From Pectobacterium carotovorum (lineage in GTDB: Bacteria; Pseudomonadota; Gammaproteobacteria; Enterobacterales; Enterobacteriaceae), in NCBI RefSeq assembly GCF_900129615.1, contig NZ_FQWI01000002.1, positions 62,001-126,000 of the forward strand: 64,000 nucleotides of DNA, read 5' to 3'. The position numbers were made by a program, and so were the translations under genes. The stretch's first letter is position 1. Every line of letters starts with the position of its first letter. A model generated the notes under the pieces. That model had not been told where the DNA came from and made no database searches. It worked only from the letters and a program-made list of their open reading frames with translations. Positions 8,991-21,459 of this stretch are shown piece by piece.

Positions 8991-9494
8991 ATGGCGTTGT
9001 CTCAACTGTCTCCGCGTCGTCCGTATTTATTACGGGCTTTTTATGATTGGTTGCTGGATAACCAATTAACGCCTCATCTGGTGGTAGATGTTACTCTGCC
9101 AGATGTTATGGTGCCGATGGAGTTCGCCCGTGACGGCCAGATCGTGCTGAATATCGCACCGCGCGCTGTTGGCGGCCTTGAGTTAGCTGATGACAGCGTT
9201 CGTTTCAATGCCCGTTTTGGTGGCGTACCGCGTCAGGTTTATGTGCCGATGGCGGCTGTCATGGCGATCTATGCTCGTGAGAACGGGGCTGGAACGATGT
9301 TTGAGTCCGAACCTGCTTACGAATCTGCTGGTGAATACGAAGACTTTCAGGAAGGCGCACCCGCTTCAGGGACGGTCATGTCGATTGTCGATAGCTCACC
9401 TGATTCTGAAGCACCTGACGATGGCTCGGGTTCTGATGATGAACCACCGCAGCCACCTAAAGGTGGCCGACCGTCGCTACGGGTCGTGAAGTAA
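8991..9494 (+). CDS. sspB: ClpXP protease specificity-enhancing factor
   Basis: SspB tethers ssrA-tagged proteins to ClpX. The product of 167 residues begins with the substrate-binding domain (SPRRPYLLRAFYDWLLDN; later IVLNIAPRAVGGLEL and FGGVPRQVYVP) and continues with an acidic flexible linker (about residues 105-150). It ends GGRPSLRVVK, the short basic module that contacts the ClpX N-domain. Cotranscribed with sspA. Confidence 0.97.
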   Translation: MALSQLSPRRPYLLRAFYDWLLDNQLTPHLVVDVTLPDVMVPMEFARDGQIVLNIAPRAVGGLELADDSVRFNARFGGVPRQVYVPMAAVMAIYARENGAGTMFESEPAYESAGEYEDFQEGAPASGTVMSIVDSSPDSEAPDDGSGSDDEPPQPPKGGRPSLRVVK

Positions 9495-9503
9495 TTTGTT
9501 TCT

Positions 9504-9529
9504 AAGGGCACTTTAACAGTGCCCTTTTT
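9504..9529 (+). terminator. Terminator of sspAB
   Basis: AAGGGCACT (9504-9512) pairs with AGTGCCCTT (9518-9526) around a 5-base loop and is followed by T residues. Confidence 0.9.
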
Positions 9530-9540
9530 ATTTCGTGCCG

Positions 9541-10726
<1,186 letters not shown>

Positions 10727-11155
10727 ATGCATCAAGGTCGTTGTTTATGCGGCGGGGTGACGATTTCCACGACGCATTCTGTCAGTGAAGTGGGTGTCTG
10801 CCATTGTGGTATGTGTCAGACGTGGGGCGGCGGGCCGCTCATGGCGGTGGAGTGCAAAGATCCGGCGATTAAAATAGAAGGCGAAGAAAACATTACGGTA
10901 TGGCAATCATCGGAATGGGCCGAGCGCGCGTTTTGCCGCGTGTGCGGCACACATCTGTTTTACCGTCTACGCGGTACGGATGCTTATGAAATTCCAGCAG
11001 GTTTTTTTACCGACGAAGCTAACAAGAAGATGGTCACTCAGATTTATATCGATAACAAACCGAGCTACTACTCGTTTGCGGAAAAGACGCCGATGCTGAC
11101 AGAGCAGGAGGTGATTGCGCTGTATTCCGGTAAAGACGAATCTGGTAAAGACTAA
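10727..11155 (+). CDS. GFA-family zinc protein (CENP-V/GFA domain)
   Basis: A 142-residue protein of the glutathione-dependent formaldehyde-activating (GFA) family. Zinc ligands are visible as C6-C8 (CLCGG), C25-C27-C30 (CHCGMC) and C70-C73 (CRVCG), the normal pattern of the fold. The ATG at 10727 follows GGAGAGGGAG closely and places the first CxC at the usual distance from the start. Most bacterial members have no proven substrate, and assignment as a formaldehyde enzyme is uncertain. It stands convergent with gltD and shares a terminator with it. Confidence 0.8.
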   Translation: MHQGRCLCGGVTISTTHSVSEVGVCHCGMCQTWGGGPLMAVECKDPAIKIEGEENITVWQSSEWAERAFCRVCGTHLFYRLRGTDAYEIPAGFFTDEANKKMVTQIYIDNKPSYYSFAEKTPMLTEQEVIALYSGKDESGKD

Positions 11156-11162
11156 AAAAGAA

Positions 11163-11184
11163 AAGGGCAGCCAGCGCTGCCCTT
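11163..11184. terminator. Terminator between GFA gene and gltD
   Basis: AAGGGCAGC (11163-11171) pairs with GCTGCCCTT (11176-11184). On the - strand it is followed by a T-rich run, so it mainly ends the gltBD transcript. Confidence 0.8.
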
Positions 11185-11202
11185 AAGAGATGTGATGCGT
11201 TT

Positions 11203-12630
<1,428 letters not shown>

Positions 12631-15600
12631 TTACTGCGCCTGAACCCGCAGCTCGGCTGCGGAACGACTACGGTGACCCAACAATGCCTTCACATCACTT
12701 GACTTCGGTTTCACCAGAGCAAATTTCGGTGCCCAGGTCGGCCAGTTAGCGAGGATCTCTTCTCCGCGGTGTGAACCGGTATTCTGTACATGCTCGGTGA
12801 TCAGGCCACGCAGATGCTCTTCATGAATAGCCAGTTCTTCGACATCCAGCACTTCCACCAGTTCCGGGTTAACGCGTTTGCGGAATTCACCGTCTTCATC
12901 CAGCACGTAGGCGAACCCACCGGTCATACCTGCGCCAAAGTTCACGCCAGTACGGCCCAGCACGCAGACGATACCGCCCGTCATGTATTCACAGCCGTTA
13001 TCGCCGATGCCTTCTACCACGGTGATACAGCCGGAGTTACGTACGGCGAAACGCTCGCCTGCACGGCCTGCGGCAAACAGCTTACCGCCAGTCGCGCCGT
13101 AGAGGCAGGTGTTACCGATGATGCTGGCTTCGTGGCTGCGGAAGGCGGAACCCACCGGAGGACGTACGGAGATGCTGCCGCCCGCCATGCCTTTGCCCAC
13201 GTAGTCGTTGGCATCGCCAGTTAATTTCAGCTCCACGCCGCCTGCGTTCCAGACGCCAAAGCTCTGTCCTGCGGTACCGGAGAAGTGCGCTTTAATCGGA
13301 TCGCCCGCCAGTCCTTGATCGCCATGTTTCTCGGCAATCGCACCGGACAGCGTCGCGCCGACGGAGCGATCTGTGTTACGGATATCGAAGTAGAGCGCTT
13401 TGCCCTGCTTCGAATCGATATGCGGCTGTGCCTGAGCCAGCAGCTCTTTGTTCAGCAAGCCTTTATCGAACGACAGATTGCTTTCCGTGCAATACAGCGC
13501 TTTGCCCGGCTGAGGCTGTGCTGCGTGCAACAGCGGAGACAGATCCAGCTTGTTTTGTTTCGCACTGAAACCGTCCAGCTCAACCAGCAGGTCGGTACGA
13601 CCAATCAGATCCACCAGACGGCTGACGCCCAGTTCTGCCATCAACACACGAGTTTCATGCGCGATGAAGTGGAAGTAGTTGGTTACACGCTCAGGCAGGC
13701 CGTGGTAGTGATCGCGGCGCAGCTTCTCATCCTGCGTTGCAACGCCTGTCGCACAGTTATTCAGGTGACAGATACGCAGGTATTTACAACCCAGCGCCAC
13801 CATCGGTCCGGTGCCGAAGCCGAAGCTTTCCGCGCCGAGAATCGCCGCTTTGACGATATCCAGACCGGTTTTCAAGCCACCGTCCACCTGAAGGCGGATT
13901 TTGTGGCGCAGACCGTTGGAGACCAAAGCCTGCTGCGTTTCAACCAGACCCAGTTCCCACGGGCAACCCGCGTATTTCACGGAGGACAGCGGGCTGGCAC
14001 CCGTACCACCGTCGTAGCCGGCGATGGTGATCAGGTCGGCATACGCCTTGGCAACGCCCGTAGCGATAGTCCCGACGCCCGGTTCGGACACCAGTTTTAC
14101 CGAAATCATCGCTTTCGGGTTGACCTGTTTCAGATCGAAAATCAGCTGAGCCAGATCTTCAATAGAGTAAATATCGTGGTGCGGCGGTGGTGAAATCAGC
14201 GTCACGCCCGGCACGGAATAACGCAGACGAGCAATGTACGGCGTGACTTTATCACCCGGTAACTGACCGCCTTCGCCCGGCTTCGCGCCCTGTGCCACTT
14301 TAATCTGAATCACATCGGCGTTAACCAGATAGGCTGGCGTCACACCAAAGCGGCCAGAAGCAACCTGCTTGATACGGGACACTTTATTGGTGCCGTAACG
14401 CGCTGGATCTTCGCCGCCTTCACCGGAGTTGGAGAAACCGCCCAGTCCGTTCATCGCTTCAGCCAGCGATTCATGGGCTTCGGGGCTGAGTGCACCGATG
14501 GACATGGCCGCGGTATCGAAGCGTTTGAACATTTCAGAGGCCGGTTCAACGCTGTCGATCGCGATAGCCGCACCTTCCTGCGGTTTCAGTGCCAGCAGGT
14601 CGCGTAAGGTCGCTGCTGGGCGCTCGTTAACCAGTTTGGCGTATTGCTCGTAATCGCTGTACTCACCGGATTTCACTGCGGTTTGCAGCGTGGTGACGAC
14701 ATCCGGGTTGTAGGCATGGTATTCGCCGCCGTGAACAAATTTCAGCAGGCCGCCCTGTTCCAGCGTTTTACGTTTCAGCCAGGCACGCTTAGACAGGTTC
14801 AACAGATCCTGTTCGAAGTCGCTGTAGTTTGCCCCGCCGATGCGGCTGACGACGCCCAGGAAGCATTGCGTCGACACGTCTTTATGCAGGCCCACGGCTT
14901 CAAACAGCTTGGAACAGCGATAAGACGCAATCGTCGAGATGCCCATCTTGGACATAATCTTGTACAGGCCTTTGTTGATGCCGTTACGGTAGTTCAGCAT
15001 CACGGCACGATAAGGTTTGTCGATGGTGTGGTTATCCACCATCCGCGCCAGCGTTTCGTAAGCGAGGTAAGGGTAGATAGCCGTCGCACCAAAGCCTAAC
15101 AGCACGGCAAAGTGGTGCGGATCGCGCGCACTGGCGGTTTCGACAATGATGTTGGCATCACAGCGCAGGCTCTTTTCGACCAGACGGCGCTGAACCGCGC
15201 CCACGGCCATCGGCGCAGGGACAGGCAAGCGTGATTCGCTAATGCCACGGTCAGACAGCACCAGCAGAACGGCACCGTCTCTGACTTTGCTTTCAGCTTC
15301 GTCACACAGTTTCTCGATGGTCTGTTGCAGCGTTTGCTGCGACGGATCAAACGTCAGATCCAGCGTGTCGGCGCGATAGTGCAGCTCATCCTGTGACGTC
15401 AACTGTGTGAAGTCGGAGTAAAGCAGGATCGGCGATTTAAAGCTCAGACGGTGAGCCTGACCTTCGGCTTCACAGAAGACGTTCATTTCACGGCCAATGC
15501 TGGTCGCCAGTGACATTACATGTGCTTCGCGCAGCGGATCGATCGGCGGGTTGGTGACCTGCGCGAACTGCTGACGGAAGTAGTCATAAATGATGCGTGG

Positions 15601-17091
15601 ACGGCTGGACAGCACGGCGAACGGCGTATCATCGCCCATCGAACCGGTGGCTTCCTGACCGTTTTCGCCCAGCACGCGGATGACCTGATCCAGCTCTTCG
15701 CTGCTGTAACCGTACTGTTTCTGGAAGGTCTCCAGCAACTCATCGTCGAATTCACGGCTGCCAACCTGATCGTCTGGCAACTCTTCAAACGGCACCAGAC
15801 GCTTAACGTTTTTCTCCATCCACTCTTTGTAAGGGTGGCGGCTTTTCAAATCGTCATCGGTTTCGGCGGAGTGCAGGATGCGGCCACTGCGGGTGTCGAT
15901 CACCATCAGCTCGCCCGGACCGACGCGGCCTTTCTCAACCACTTCGTCCGGCTGATAATCCCATATACCAACTTCAGAGGCACAGGTGATCAGCTTGTCT
16001 TTAGTAATGACGTAGCGTGCGGGGCGCAGGCCGTTACGATCCAGGTTACAGGCCGCATAGCGCCCGTCGGACATAACAATACCGGCCGGGCCATCCCACG
16101 GCTCCATGTGCATGGAGTTAAAGTCGAAGAAGGCGCGCAGTTCAGGATCCATATCCGGGTTGTTCTGCCAGGCTGGCGGAACCAGCAGGCGCATGGCACG
16201 GATGATATCCATCCCGCCGCTCAGGAACAGTTCCAGCATGTTATCCAGCGAGCTGGAGTCAGAGCCGGTTTCGTTGACGAACGGCGCAGCATCCTGCAAA
16301 TCTGGGATCAGCGGGGTTTTGAATTTGTAAGCACGCGCGCGAGCCCACTGGCGGTTACCCGCGATGGTGTTGATCTCGCCGTTGTGTGCCAGATAGCGGA
16401 ACGGCTGCGCCAGCGGCCAGCGTGGAACCGTGTTGGTTGAGAAGCGCTGGTGGAACAGGCAAATTGCTGACTCCAGACGCAGATCGGCCAGATCGAGGTA
16501 GAAGCGCGGCAGATCCGCCGGCATGCACAGACCTTTATAGATCGTGACCAGATTAGAGAAGCTACAAACGTAGAACTCTTTATCTTCAATGCGCTTTTCG
16601 ATACGGCGACGTGCCATGAACAGGCGACGTTCCATATCACGTTGACGCCAGCCAGCCGGGGCGTTAACGAAAATTTGCTCGATACGCGGCATGGACGACA
16701 GGGCAATTTCCCCCAGTACATCCGGGTTGGTTGGAACTTCACGCCAGCCCAGTACGGACAGCGTTTCGTTCTGCAACTCTTCTTCTACAATCCGACGCGT
16801 GGCGCGAGCCAGTTCTTCGTCTTGATTGAGAAACATCATGCCAACGGCGTAGTTTTTGGCTAAACGCCAGCCGTGCTCTTCCGCCACCAGACGAAAGAAA
16901 CGATCGGGCTTCTGAAGTAATAAACCGCAGCCGTCGCCAGTCTTGCCGTCAGCAAGGATTGCGCCACGGTGCTGCATGCGTGCGAGTGCGTGAATGGCAG
17001 TACGCACTACTTTATGGCTCGGCTCACCTTCTATATGGGCGATTAATCCGAAACCACAGTTATCTCTCTCTTGGGATGCATCGTACAACAT
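12631..17091 (-). CDS. gltB: Glutamate synthase large subunit
   Basis: GltB makes two glutamates from glutamine and 2-oxoglutarate, the high-affinity ammonium route with glutamine synthetase. The ATG at 17091 has GGAGG nine bases upstream and gives 1486 residues; the frame is open for 12 further codons that lack support. The propeptide is short and C12 (RDNCGFG) should become the N-terminal nucleophile of the amidotransferase domain. Next come the central domain, the FMN-binding synthase domain (GEGGEDPARYG region, about 900), the 3Fe-4S cysteines in CKYLRICHLNNC (about 1135-1150) and the glycine-rich beta-helix C-terminal domain. Forms an operon with gltD. Confidence 0.97.
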   Translation of the reverse strand: MLYDASQERDNCGFGLIAHIEGEPSHKVVRTAIHALARMQHRGAILADGKTGDGCGLLLQKPDRFFRLVAEEHGWRLAKNYAVGMMFLNQDEELARATRRIVEEELQNETLSVLGWREVPTNPDVLGEIALSSMPRIEQIFVNAPAGWRQRDMERRLFMARRRIEKRIEDKEFYVCSFSNLVTIYKGLCMPADLPRFYLDLADLRLESAICLFHQRFSTNTVPRWPLAQPFRYLAHNGEINTIAGNRQWARARAYKFKTPLIPDLQDAAPFVNETGSDSSSLDNMLELFLSGGMDIIRAMRLLVPPAWQNNPDMDPELRAFFDFNSMHMEPWDGPAGIVMSDGRYAACNLDRNGLRPARYVITKDKLITCASEVGIWDYQPDEVVEKGRVGPGELMVIDTRSGRILHSAETDDDLKSRHPYKEWMEKNVKRLVPFEELPDDQVGSREFDDELLETFQKQYGYSSEELDQVIRVLGENGQEATGSMGDDTPFAVLSSRPRIIYDYFRQQFAQVTNPPIDPLREAHVMSLATSIGREMNVFCEAEGQAHRLSFKSPILLYSDFTQLTSQDELHYRADTLDLTFDPSQQTLQQTIEKLCDEAESKVRDGAVLLVLSDRGISESRLPVPAPMAVGAVQRRLVEKSLRCDANIIVETASARDPHHFAVLLGFGATAIYPYLAYETLARMVDNHTIDKPYRAVMLNYRNGINKGLYKIMSKMGISTIASYRCSKLFEAVGLHKDVSTQCFLGVVSRIGGANYSDFEQDLLNLSKRAWLKRKTLEQGGLLKFVHGGEYHAYNPDVVTTLQTAVKSGEYSDYEQYAKLVNERPAATLRDLLALKPQEGAAIAIDSVEPASEMFKRFDTAAMSIGALSPEAHESLAEAMNGLGGFSNSGEGGEDPARYGTNKVSRIKQVASGRFGVTPAYLVNADVIQIKVAQGAKPGEGGQLPGDKVTPYIARLRYSVPGVTLISPPPHHDIYSIEDLAQLIFDLKQVNPKAMISVKLVSEPGVGTIATGVAKAYADLITIAGYDGGTGASPLSSVKYAGCPWELGLVETQQALVSNGLRHKIRLQVDGGLKTGLDIVKAAILGAESFGFGTGPMVALGCKYLRICHLNNCATGVATQDEKLRRDHYHGLPERVTNYFHFIAHETRVLMAELGVSRLVDLIGRTDLLVELDGFSAKQNKLDLSPLLHAAQPQPGKALYCTESNLSFDKGLLNKELLAQAQPHIDSKQGKALYFDIRNTDRSVGATLSGAIAEKHGDQGLAGDPIKAHFSGTAGQSFGVWNAGGVELKLTGDANDYVGKGMAGGSISVRPPVGSAFRSHEASIIGNTCLYGATGGKLFAAGRAGERFAVRNSGCITVVEGIGDNGCEYMTGGIVCVLGRTGVNFGAGMTGGFAYVLDEDGEFRKRVNPELVEVLDVEELAIHEEHLRGLITEHVQNTGSHRGEEILANWPTWAPKFALVKPKSSDVKALLGHRSRSAAELRVQAQ

Positions 17092-17742
17092 GTTAGTGAA
17101 CCTCCCCAGGCTCTGTGTGACTCTCACAACCTACTGCGAGAAAGCACCGTGGCGTTGAGCGGCTAGTATTACGCTCTCTTCTTCGGCCTCTCGTGACGGT
17201 CTCACAAGTGGTAAATGACTTGTTTTTAGAGGGAGTCTTCATTTACTGCATAAATATGACGAGTTGTGTACCCGTCAGGAAAGCTTCCAGCGGATCCCCA
17301 AATTAGCGAGAAAGCCTGTTCAGGTCAAATACCAGTGTAAAATGTGCTGATAAGCGATAATTTTTAATTATACCTATGAAATATAATGATTTTTTTAGAA
17401 AAACAATCTCGGTAAATGAATATGGCGTTTAATTGAAGTGTGAGCTGTATCACTATACAAAAGCGTGAGAACCCTTCTCCGTGCTACGTTCTTTCTGTGT
17501 TGCAGCATATTGTGCTGTATATGGCTACTTTTAGATTTTATGAAACTATTTTTAAGTATTGCTTCATCTTTTCATTAAGCGAGCATGCGGGATAAGAAAA
17601 ATTAATTAACACGGATGTGAGTTTATTTTCACTAAAAGCGAATAAAAATGCATTTCATTGGGATGTGTGTGATTGATCGCGGTCATCGCGAAGGGGGCGA
17701 GAGAAAGGTAGTCTGCTGTTCCTCAAGGGAGCAGGTTAGAAT
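17092..17742. promoter_or_regulatory. Divergent gltB / yhcC control region
   Basis: The 651-base gap holds no supported gene. It is A/T-rich in its middle, as expected for the large regulatory region of gltBD, which in E. coli binds Lrp, IHF and CRP. A good CRP-like site lies at 17439-17454. AATAAAAATGCATTTCATT at 17641-17659 resembles a KdgR box but deviates in the centre. Confidence 0.5.
17439..17454. promoter_or_regulatory. CRP-like site upstream of gltB
   Basis: TGTGA-GCTGTA-TCACT matches the CRP pattern TGTGA-N6-TCACA at nine of ten fixed positions, about 350 bases before the gltB start. CRP control of gltBD is known in E. coli. Confidence 0.6.
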
Positions 17743-18672
17743 ATGCAATTGCAAAAATTAATCAATATGTTTGGCGGAAATCTTCAACGCCGCTATGGCG
17801 AGAAGGTTCACAAGCTGACGTTGCACGGCGGATTTAATTGCCCAAACCGTGACGGGACGCTGGGGCGGGGCGGTTGTACGTTCTGCAATGTGGCCTCGTT
17901 TGCCGATGAGCAGATGCAGCAGCGCAGCATTGCACAACAGCTGGAAGCGCAGGCGGGAAAGGTGAACCGAGCCAAGCGCTATCTGGCGTATTTTCAGGCG
18001 TATACCAGCACCTATGCCGAGGTTCAGGTGCTGGAAAGCATGTATCAGGAAGCGCTGAAGCAGGCCGAAATGGTGGGGCTTTGTGTGGGCACTCGCCCCG
18101 ACTGCGTGCCCGATGCGGTGCTGGATTTGCTGTCCCGCTATCATGAACAGGGTTATGAGGTCTGGCTGGAACTGGGGCTGCAAAGCGCATGTGACAAAAC
18201 GCTGCACCGGATTAATCGTGGTCATGACTTCGCCTGCTATCAGGAAACCACCCGCCGTGCGCGTGAGCGCGGGCTGAAGGTGTGTAGCCATCTGATTGTG
18301 GGTTTACCGGGAGAGGACGCACAGCGCTGTTTATCGACGCTGGAGCAGGTTATCGAGACCGGCGTGGAAGGCATTAAGCTCCATCCTCTCCATATCGTGG
18401 AAGGCAGCACGATGGCGAAGGCCTGGCGAGCCGGAAGGCTGCCCGAGCTGGCGCTGGATCGCTACGTGGAGACAGCGGGAGAGATGATTCGCCATACGCC
18501 GCCGGATGTGATTTATCACCGCATTTCCGCCAGCGCCCGCCGTCCGACCCTGCTGGCCCCGCTCTGGTGTGAAAACCGCTGGACGGGCATGGTCGAGCTG
18601 GATCGCTATCTGCAAACGCATGGCGTACAGGGTTCCGCGCTGGGCACGCCCTACCGCTACGCTAGTATGTAA
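17743..18672 (+). CDS. yhcC: YhcC-type radical SAM protein
   Basis: A 309-residue radical SAM protein of the YhcC family. The cluster cysteines are C33, C45 and C48 (CPNRDGTLGRGGCTFC), a spacing of 11 and 2 that is typical of this family rather than the common CxxxCxxC. The barrel follows with GTRPDC and ELGLQSACDKTLHRINRGH. The family's substrate is not established; involvement in RNA modification has been suggested from its similarity to Elp3-like enzymes. It diverges from gltB, as in E. coli, and precedes arcB. Confidence 0.9.
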   Translation: MQLQKLINMFGGNLQRRYGEKVHKLTLHGGFNCPNRDGTLGRGGCTFCNVASFADEQMQQRSIAQQLEAQAGKVNRAKRYLAYFQAYTSTYAEVQVLESMYQEALKQAEMVGLCVGTRPDCVPDAVLDLLSRYHEQGYEVWLELGLQSACDKTLHRINRGHDFACYQETTRRARERGLKVCSHLIVGLPGEDAQRCLSTLEQVIETGVEGIKLHPLHIVEGSTMAKAWRAGRLPELALDRYVETAGEMIRHTPPDVIYHRISASARRPTLLAPLWCENRWTGMVELDRYLQTHGVQGSALGTPYRYASM

Positions 18673-18791
18673 TGCGTCAAAAGACACGAGCAGTAGAGGC
18701 TGATATTTCGTGTTGTGAATCTACGGGGTAGCGCCGTATAAGTCGCTATTTTACGTTATGATGCGCGGGTTGGTGACTAAGGGAAATCGCT

Positions 18792-21155
18792 ATGAAGCAA
18801 ATTCGTCTGTTGGCGCAGTACTATGTTGATTTGATGGTAAAACTGGGGCTTGTCCGTTTTTCACTGCTGCTGGCCTCGGTATTGGTGCTGCTGGCGATGG
18901 TGGTGCAAATGGCGGTCACCCTGTTGCTCAGCGGGGAAGTCGAAAATATCGACGTCGTCCGCTCCATTTTCTTCGGGCTGTTGATTACGCCCTGGGCCGT
19001 TTATTTTCTCTCCGTGGTGGTGGAACAGCTCGAAGAGTCGCGCCAGCGGCTGGCGAAGCTGGTGGCGAAACTGGAAGAAATGCGCCACCGGGATCTGGAG
19101 CTGAATGCGCAGCTTCAAGAGAATATCGCGCAGCTCAATCAGGAAATCGCCGACCGTATCAAAGCGGAAGACGCGCGTGTGCTGGTGATGAGCCGACTCA
19201 AAGAAGAAATGTCCCGCCGCGAACAGGCGCAGATTGAGCTGGAGCAACAGTCGGCGCTGCTGCGCTCGTTCCTCGATGCTTCGCCGGATTTGGTTTACTA
19301 CCGTAACGAAGAGAAAGAATTCTCCGGCTGCAACCGTGCGATGGAACTGCTGGTGGGCAAAAGCCAGAAGCAGCTCATTGGCCTGACGCCGCAAGATGTT
19401 TACGCTCCCGATATTGCCGAGAAAGTGATGGAGACGGACGAAAAAGTGTTCCGTCACAACGTTTCTCTGACCTATGAACAATGGCTGGTTTATCCCGATG
19501 GCCGTAAAGCCTGTTTTGAGCTGCGCAAGGTGCCGTTTTATGACCGAATGGGCAAACGTCACGGGCTGATGGGATTTGGACGCGATATAACGGAGCGTAA
19601 GCGTTACCAGGACGCGTTAGAGAACGCCAGTAGGGAGAAGACCACCTTTATCTCAACTATCAGCCACGAGCTTCGTACGCCGCTTAATGGCATTGTCGGG
19701 TTAAGTCGCATCCTGCTGGATACTCAACTCGACCCTGAGCAGCAAAAATACCTGAAAACCATCCACGTCAGCGCGATTACGCTGGGCAATATCTTTAACG
19801 ACGTAATCGAGATGGACAAACAGGAGCGCCGCAAGGTGCAACTGGATAACCAGCCGATCGATTTCACCGGTTTCCTGGTGGATCTGGAAAACCTCGGCGG
19901 CCTGCTGGCGGAGCCGAAAGGCCTGAAGCTGATTATGGACCAGCATCAGCCTCTGCCGCAGAAAGTCATGACTGACGGAACGCGCCTGCGGCAGATTCTG
20001 TGGAACCTGCTCAGTAACGCGGTGAAATTCACGCCGAAGGGTGAGAACGGCAAAAAAGGCGAAATTGTGGTGCGCGTCTGGCATGAAAAGGGCGATCGCC
20101 TGCGCTTTGAGGTGGAAGATTCCGGGATGGGTATTCCGGCGGATGAGCTGGAAAAAATCTTCGCCATGTATTATCAGGTCAAAGACCAGCACGGCGGGAA
20201 ACCCGCAACGGGCACGGGAATTGGTCTGGCGGTGTCGAAGCGTCTGGCACAGAACATGGGGGGCGATATCCAGGTTTCCAGCACGCAAGGCAAGGGGTCC
20301 TGCTTTACCCTGACGGTGATTGCACCGAGCGTCGATGAAGTAGGAAATGGCCTAGATGATGATTTGCCGTTACCGGCGCTGCACGTTCTGCTGGTGGAAG
20401 ATATCGAACTGAACGTGGTGGTCGCGCGTTCGGTGCTGGAAAAACTGGGGAACAGTGTGGATGTCGCGATGACCGGACAGGAAGCGCTGGACATGTTTGA
20501 TCCCGATGAGTTCGATCTGGTGTTGCTCGATATCCAACTGCCGGATATGACCGGGCTGGACGTGGCGCGTCAGCTGCGTTCACGCTATGGCAAACGTAGC
20601 ATGCCGCCGCTGGTGGCGCTGACGGCGAACGTGCTGAAAGATAAACGTGAATATCTGGATGCGGGTATGGATGACGTGCTCAGCAAGCCGCTATCGGTGC
20701 CAGCGCTGACGGCCGTCATCAAACAATTCTGGGATACTCATACGGCGTGGACGGAAGAGCTGGTGATTGAGGAAGGTGATGAAATGGCAAATGCAGAAGA
20801 CGATCTGCTGGATATCCCAATGCTGGAACAGTATCTGGATTTGGTGGGGCCGAAATTGATCCACCAGAGTCTGGAGATGTTTGAGCAGATGATGCCGGGC
20901 TATCTGGCGATTCTGGATTCCAACATGACGGCGCGCGACCAGAAAGGCATTACGGAAGAAGGGCACAAAATTAAAGGGGCGGCGGGTTCCGTCGGGTTAC
21001 GGCATCTACAGCAAGTTGCCCAGCAGATTCAGACCTCATCGCTACCGGCATGGTGGGATAACGTGCAGGAATGGGTTGATGAGCTTAAGCATGACTGGCG
21101 TCATGACGTTCAGGTACTGCGTGATTGGGTTGCAAAAGCAGAAAAAGAATCCTGA
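18792..21155 (+). CDS. arcB: Aerobic respiration control sensor kinase ArcB
   Basis: ArcB is the tripartite sensor kinase that, through ArcA, adjusts respiration to quinone redox state. The 787-residue product has two membrane helices (about 23-48 and 57-77), a coiled coil (80-155), a PAS domain (about 155-270), the kinase core with H292 in FISTISHELRTPLNG, the receiver with D580, and the HPt domain with H725 (EGHKIKGAAG). The redox-sensing cysteines C180 and C241 occupy the same numbers as in E. coli. The eight extra residues relative to E. coli lie between kinase and HPt parts. The sRNA gene arcZ follows on the other strand. Confidence 0.97.
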   Translation: MKQIRLLAQYYVDLMVKLGLVRFSLLLASVLVLLAMVVQMAVTLLLSGEVENIDVVRSIFFGLLITPWAVYFLSVVVEQLEESRQRLAKLVAKLEEMRHRDLELNAQLQENIAQLNQEIADRIKAEDARVLVMSRLKEEMSRREQAQIELEQQSALLRSFLDASPDLVYYRNEEKEFSGCNRAMELLVGKSQKQLIGLTPQDVYAPDIAEKVMETDEKVFRHNVSLTYEQWLVYPDGRKACFELRKVPFYDRMGKRHGLMGFGRDITERKRYQDALENASREKTTFISTISHELRTPLNGIVGLSRILLDTQLDPEQQKYLKTIHVSAITLGNIFNDVIEMDKQERRKVQLDNQPIDFTGFLVDLENLGGLLAEPKGLKLIMDQHQPLPQKVMTDGTRLRQILWNLLSNAVKFTPKGENGKKGEIVVRVWHEKGDRLRFEVEDSGMGIPADELEKIFAMYYQVKDQHGGKPATGTGIGLAVSKRLAQNMGGDIQVSSTQGKGSCFTLTVIAPSVDEVGNGLDDDLPLPALHVLLVEDIELNVVVARSVLEKLGNSVDVAMTGQEALDMFDPDEFDLVLLDIQLPDMTGLDVARQLRSRYGKRSMPPLVALTANVLKDKREYLDAGMDDVLSKPLSVPALTAVIKQFWDTHTAWTEELVIEEGDEMANAEDDLLDIPMLEQYLDLVGPKLIHQSLEMFEQMMPGYLAILDSNMTARDQKGITEEGHKIKGAAGSVGLRHLQQVAQQIQTSSLPAWWDNVQEWVDELKHDWRHDVQVLRDWVAKAEKES

Positions 21156-21334
21156 TACGGTCTGTTGCAGCCACAGGGGCGTGGCGAGCAAAACGGTTAG
21201 AAAATTTTTTTCGTCTCACGCGATATCATGCAAAAAGTGCAAAACGACGTCAGATAAAACAGCGTCAGATTAAGTGGTGTTTACGATTGAAGAGGGGTCG
21301 GGGATGCGAGGGTTTGCACGTTTTCATACGGTAG
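21156..21334. other. Gap between arcB and arcZ
   Basis: No gene is recognised in the 179 bases between the arcB stop and the arcZ terminator. No separate + strand terminator for arcB is obvious. Confidence 0.4.
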
Positions 21335-21457
21335 AAAAAAATGACCCCGGCCGAAGCCGGGGTACGCGAATTATGCGCCAACACCAGGGAAAACATGCAC
21401 CTGCATTTAGATCTCAGGGTTTGTAAACTCGCAAGTGCGGATATTCGTGTCTTAACT
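21335..21457 (-). ncRNA. arcZ: ArcZ small RNA
   Basis: Read on the - strand, this segment contains TTTCCCTGGTGTTGGCGCA (complement of 21374-21392), the conserved core of ArcZ. Next comes ATTCGCG and a terminator hairpin ACCCCGGC-TTCG-GCCGGGGT (complement of 21344-21363) ending CATTTTTTT. This matches the processed 3' half of E. coli ArcZ almost base for base from memory. The location between arcB and elbB, opposite to arcB, is also the same. ArcZ is an Hfq-dependent RNA that activates rpoS and represses several messages; it is repressed by ArcA and feeds back on arcB. The 5' end near 21457 is set only by comparison of lengths, and the 5' part differs from E. coli. Confidence 0.92.
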
Positions 21458-21459
21458 AT

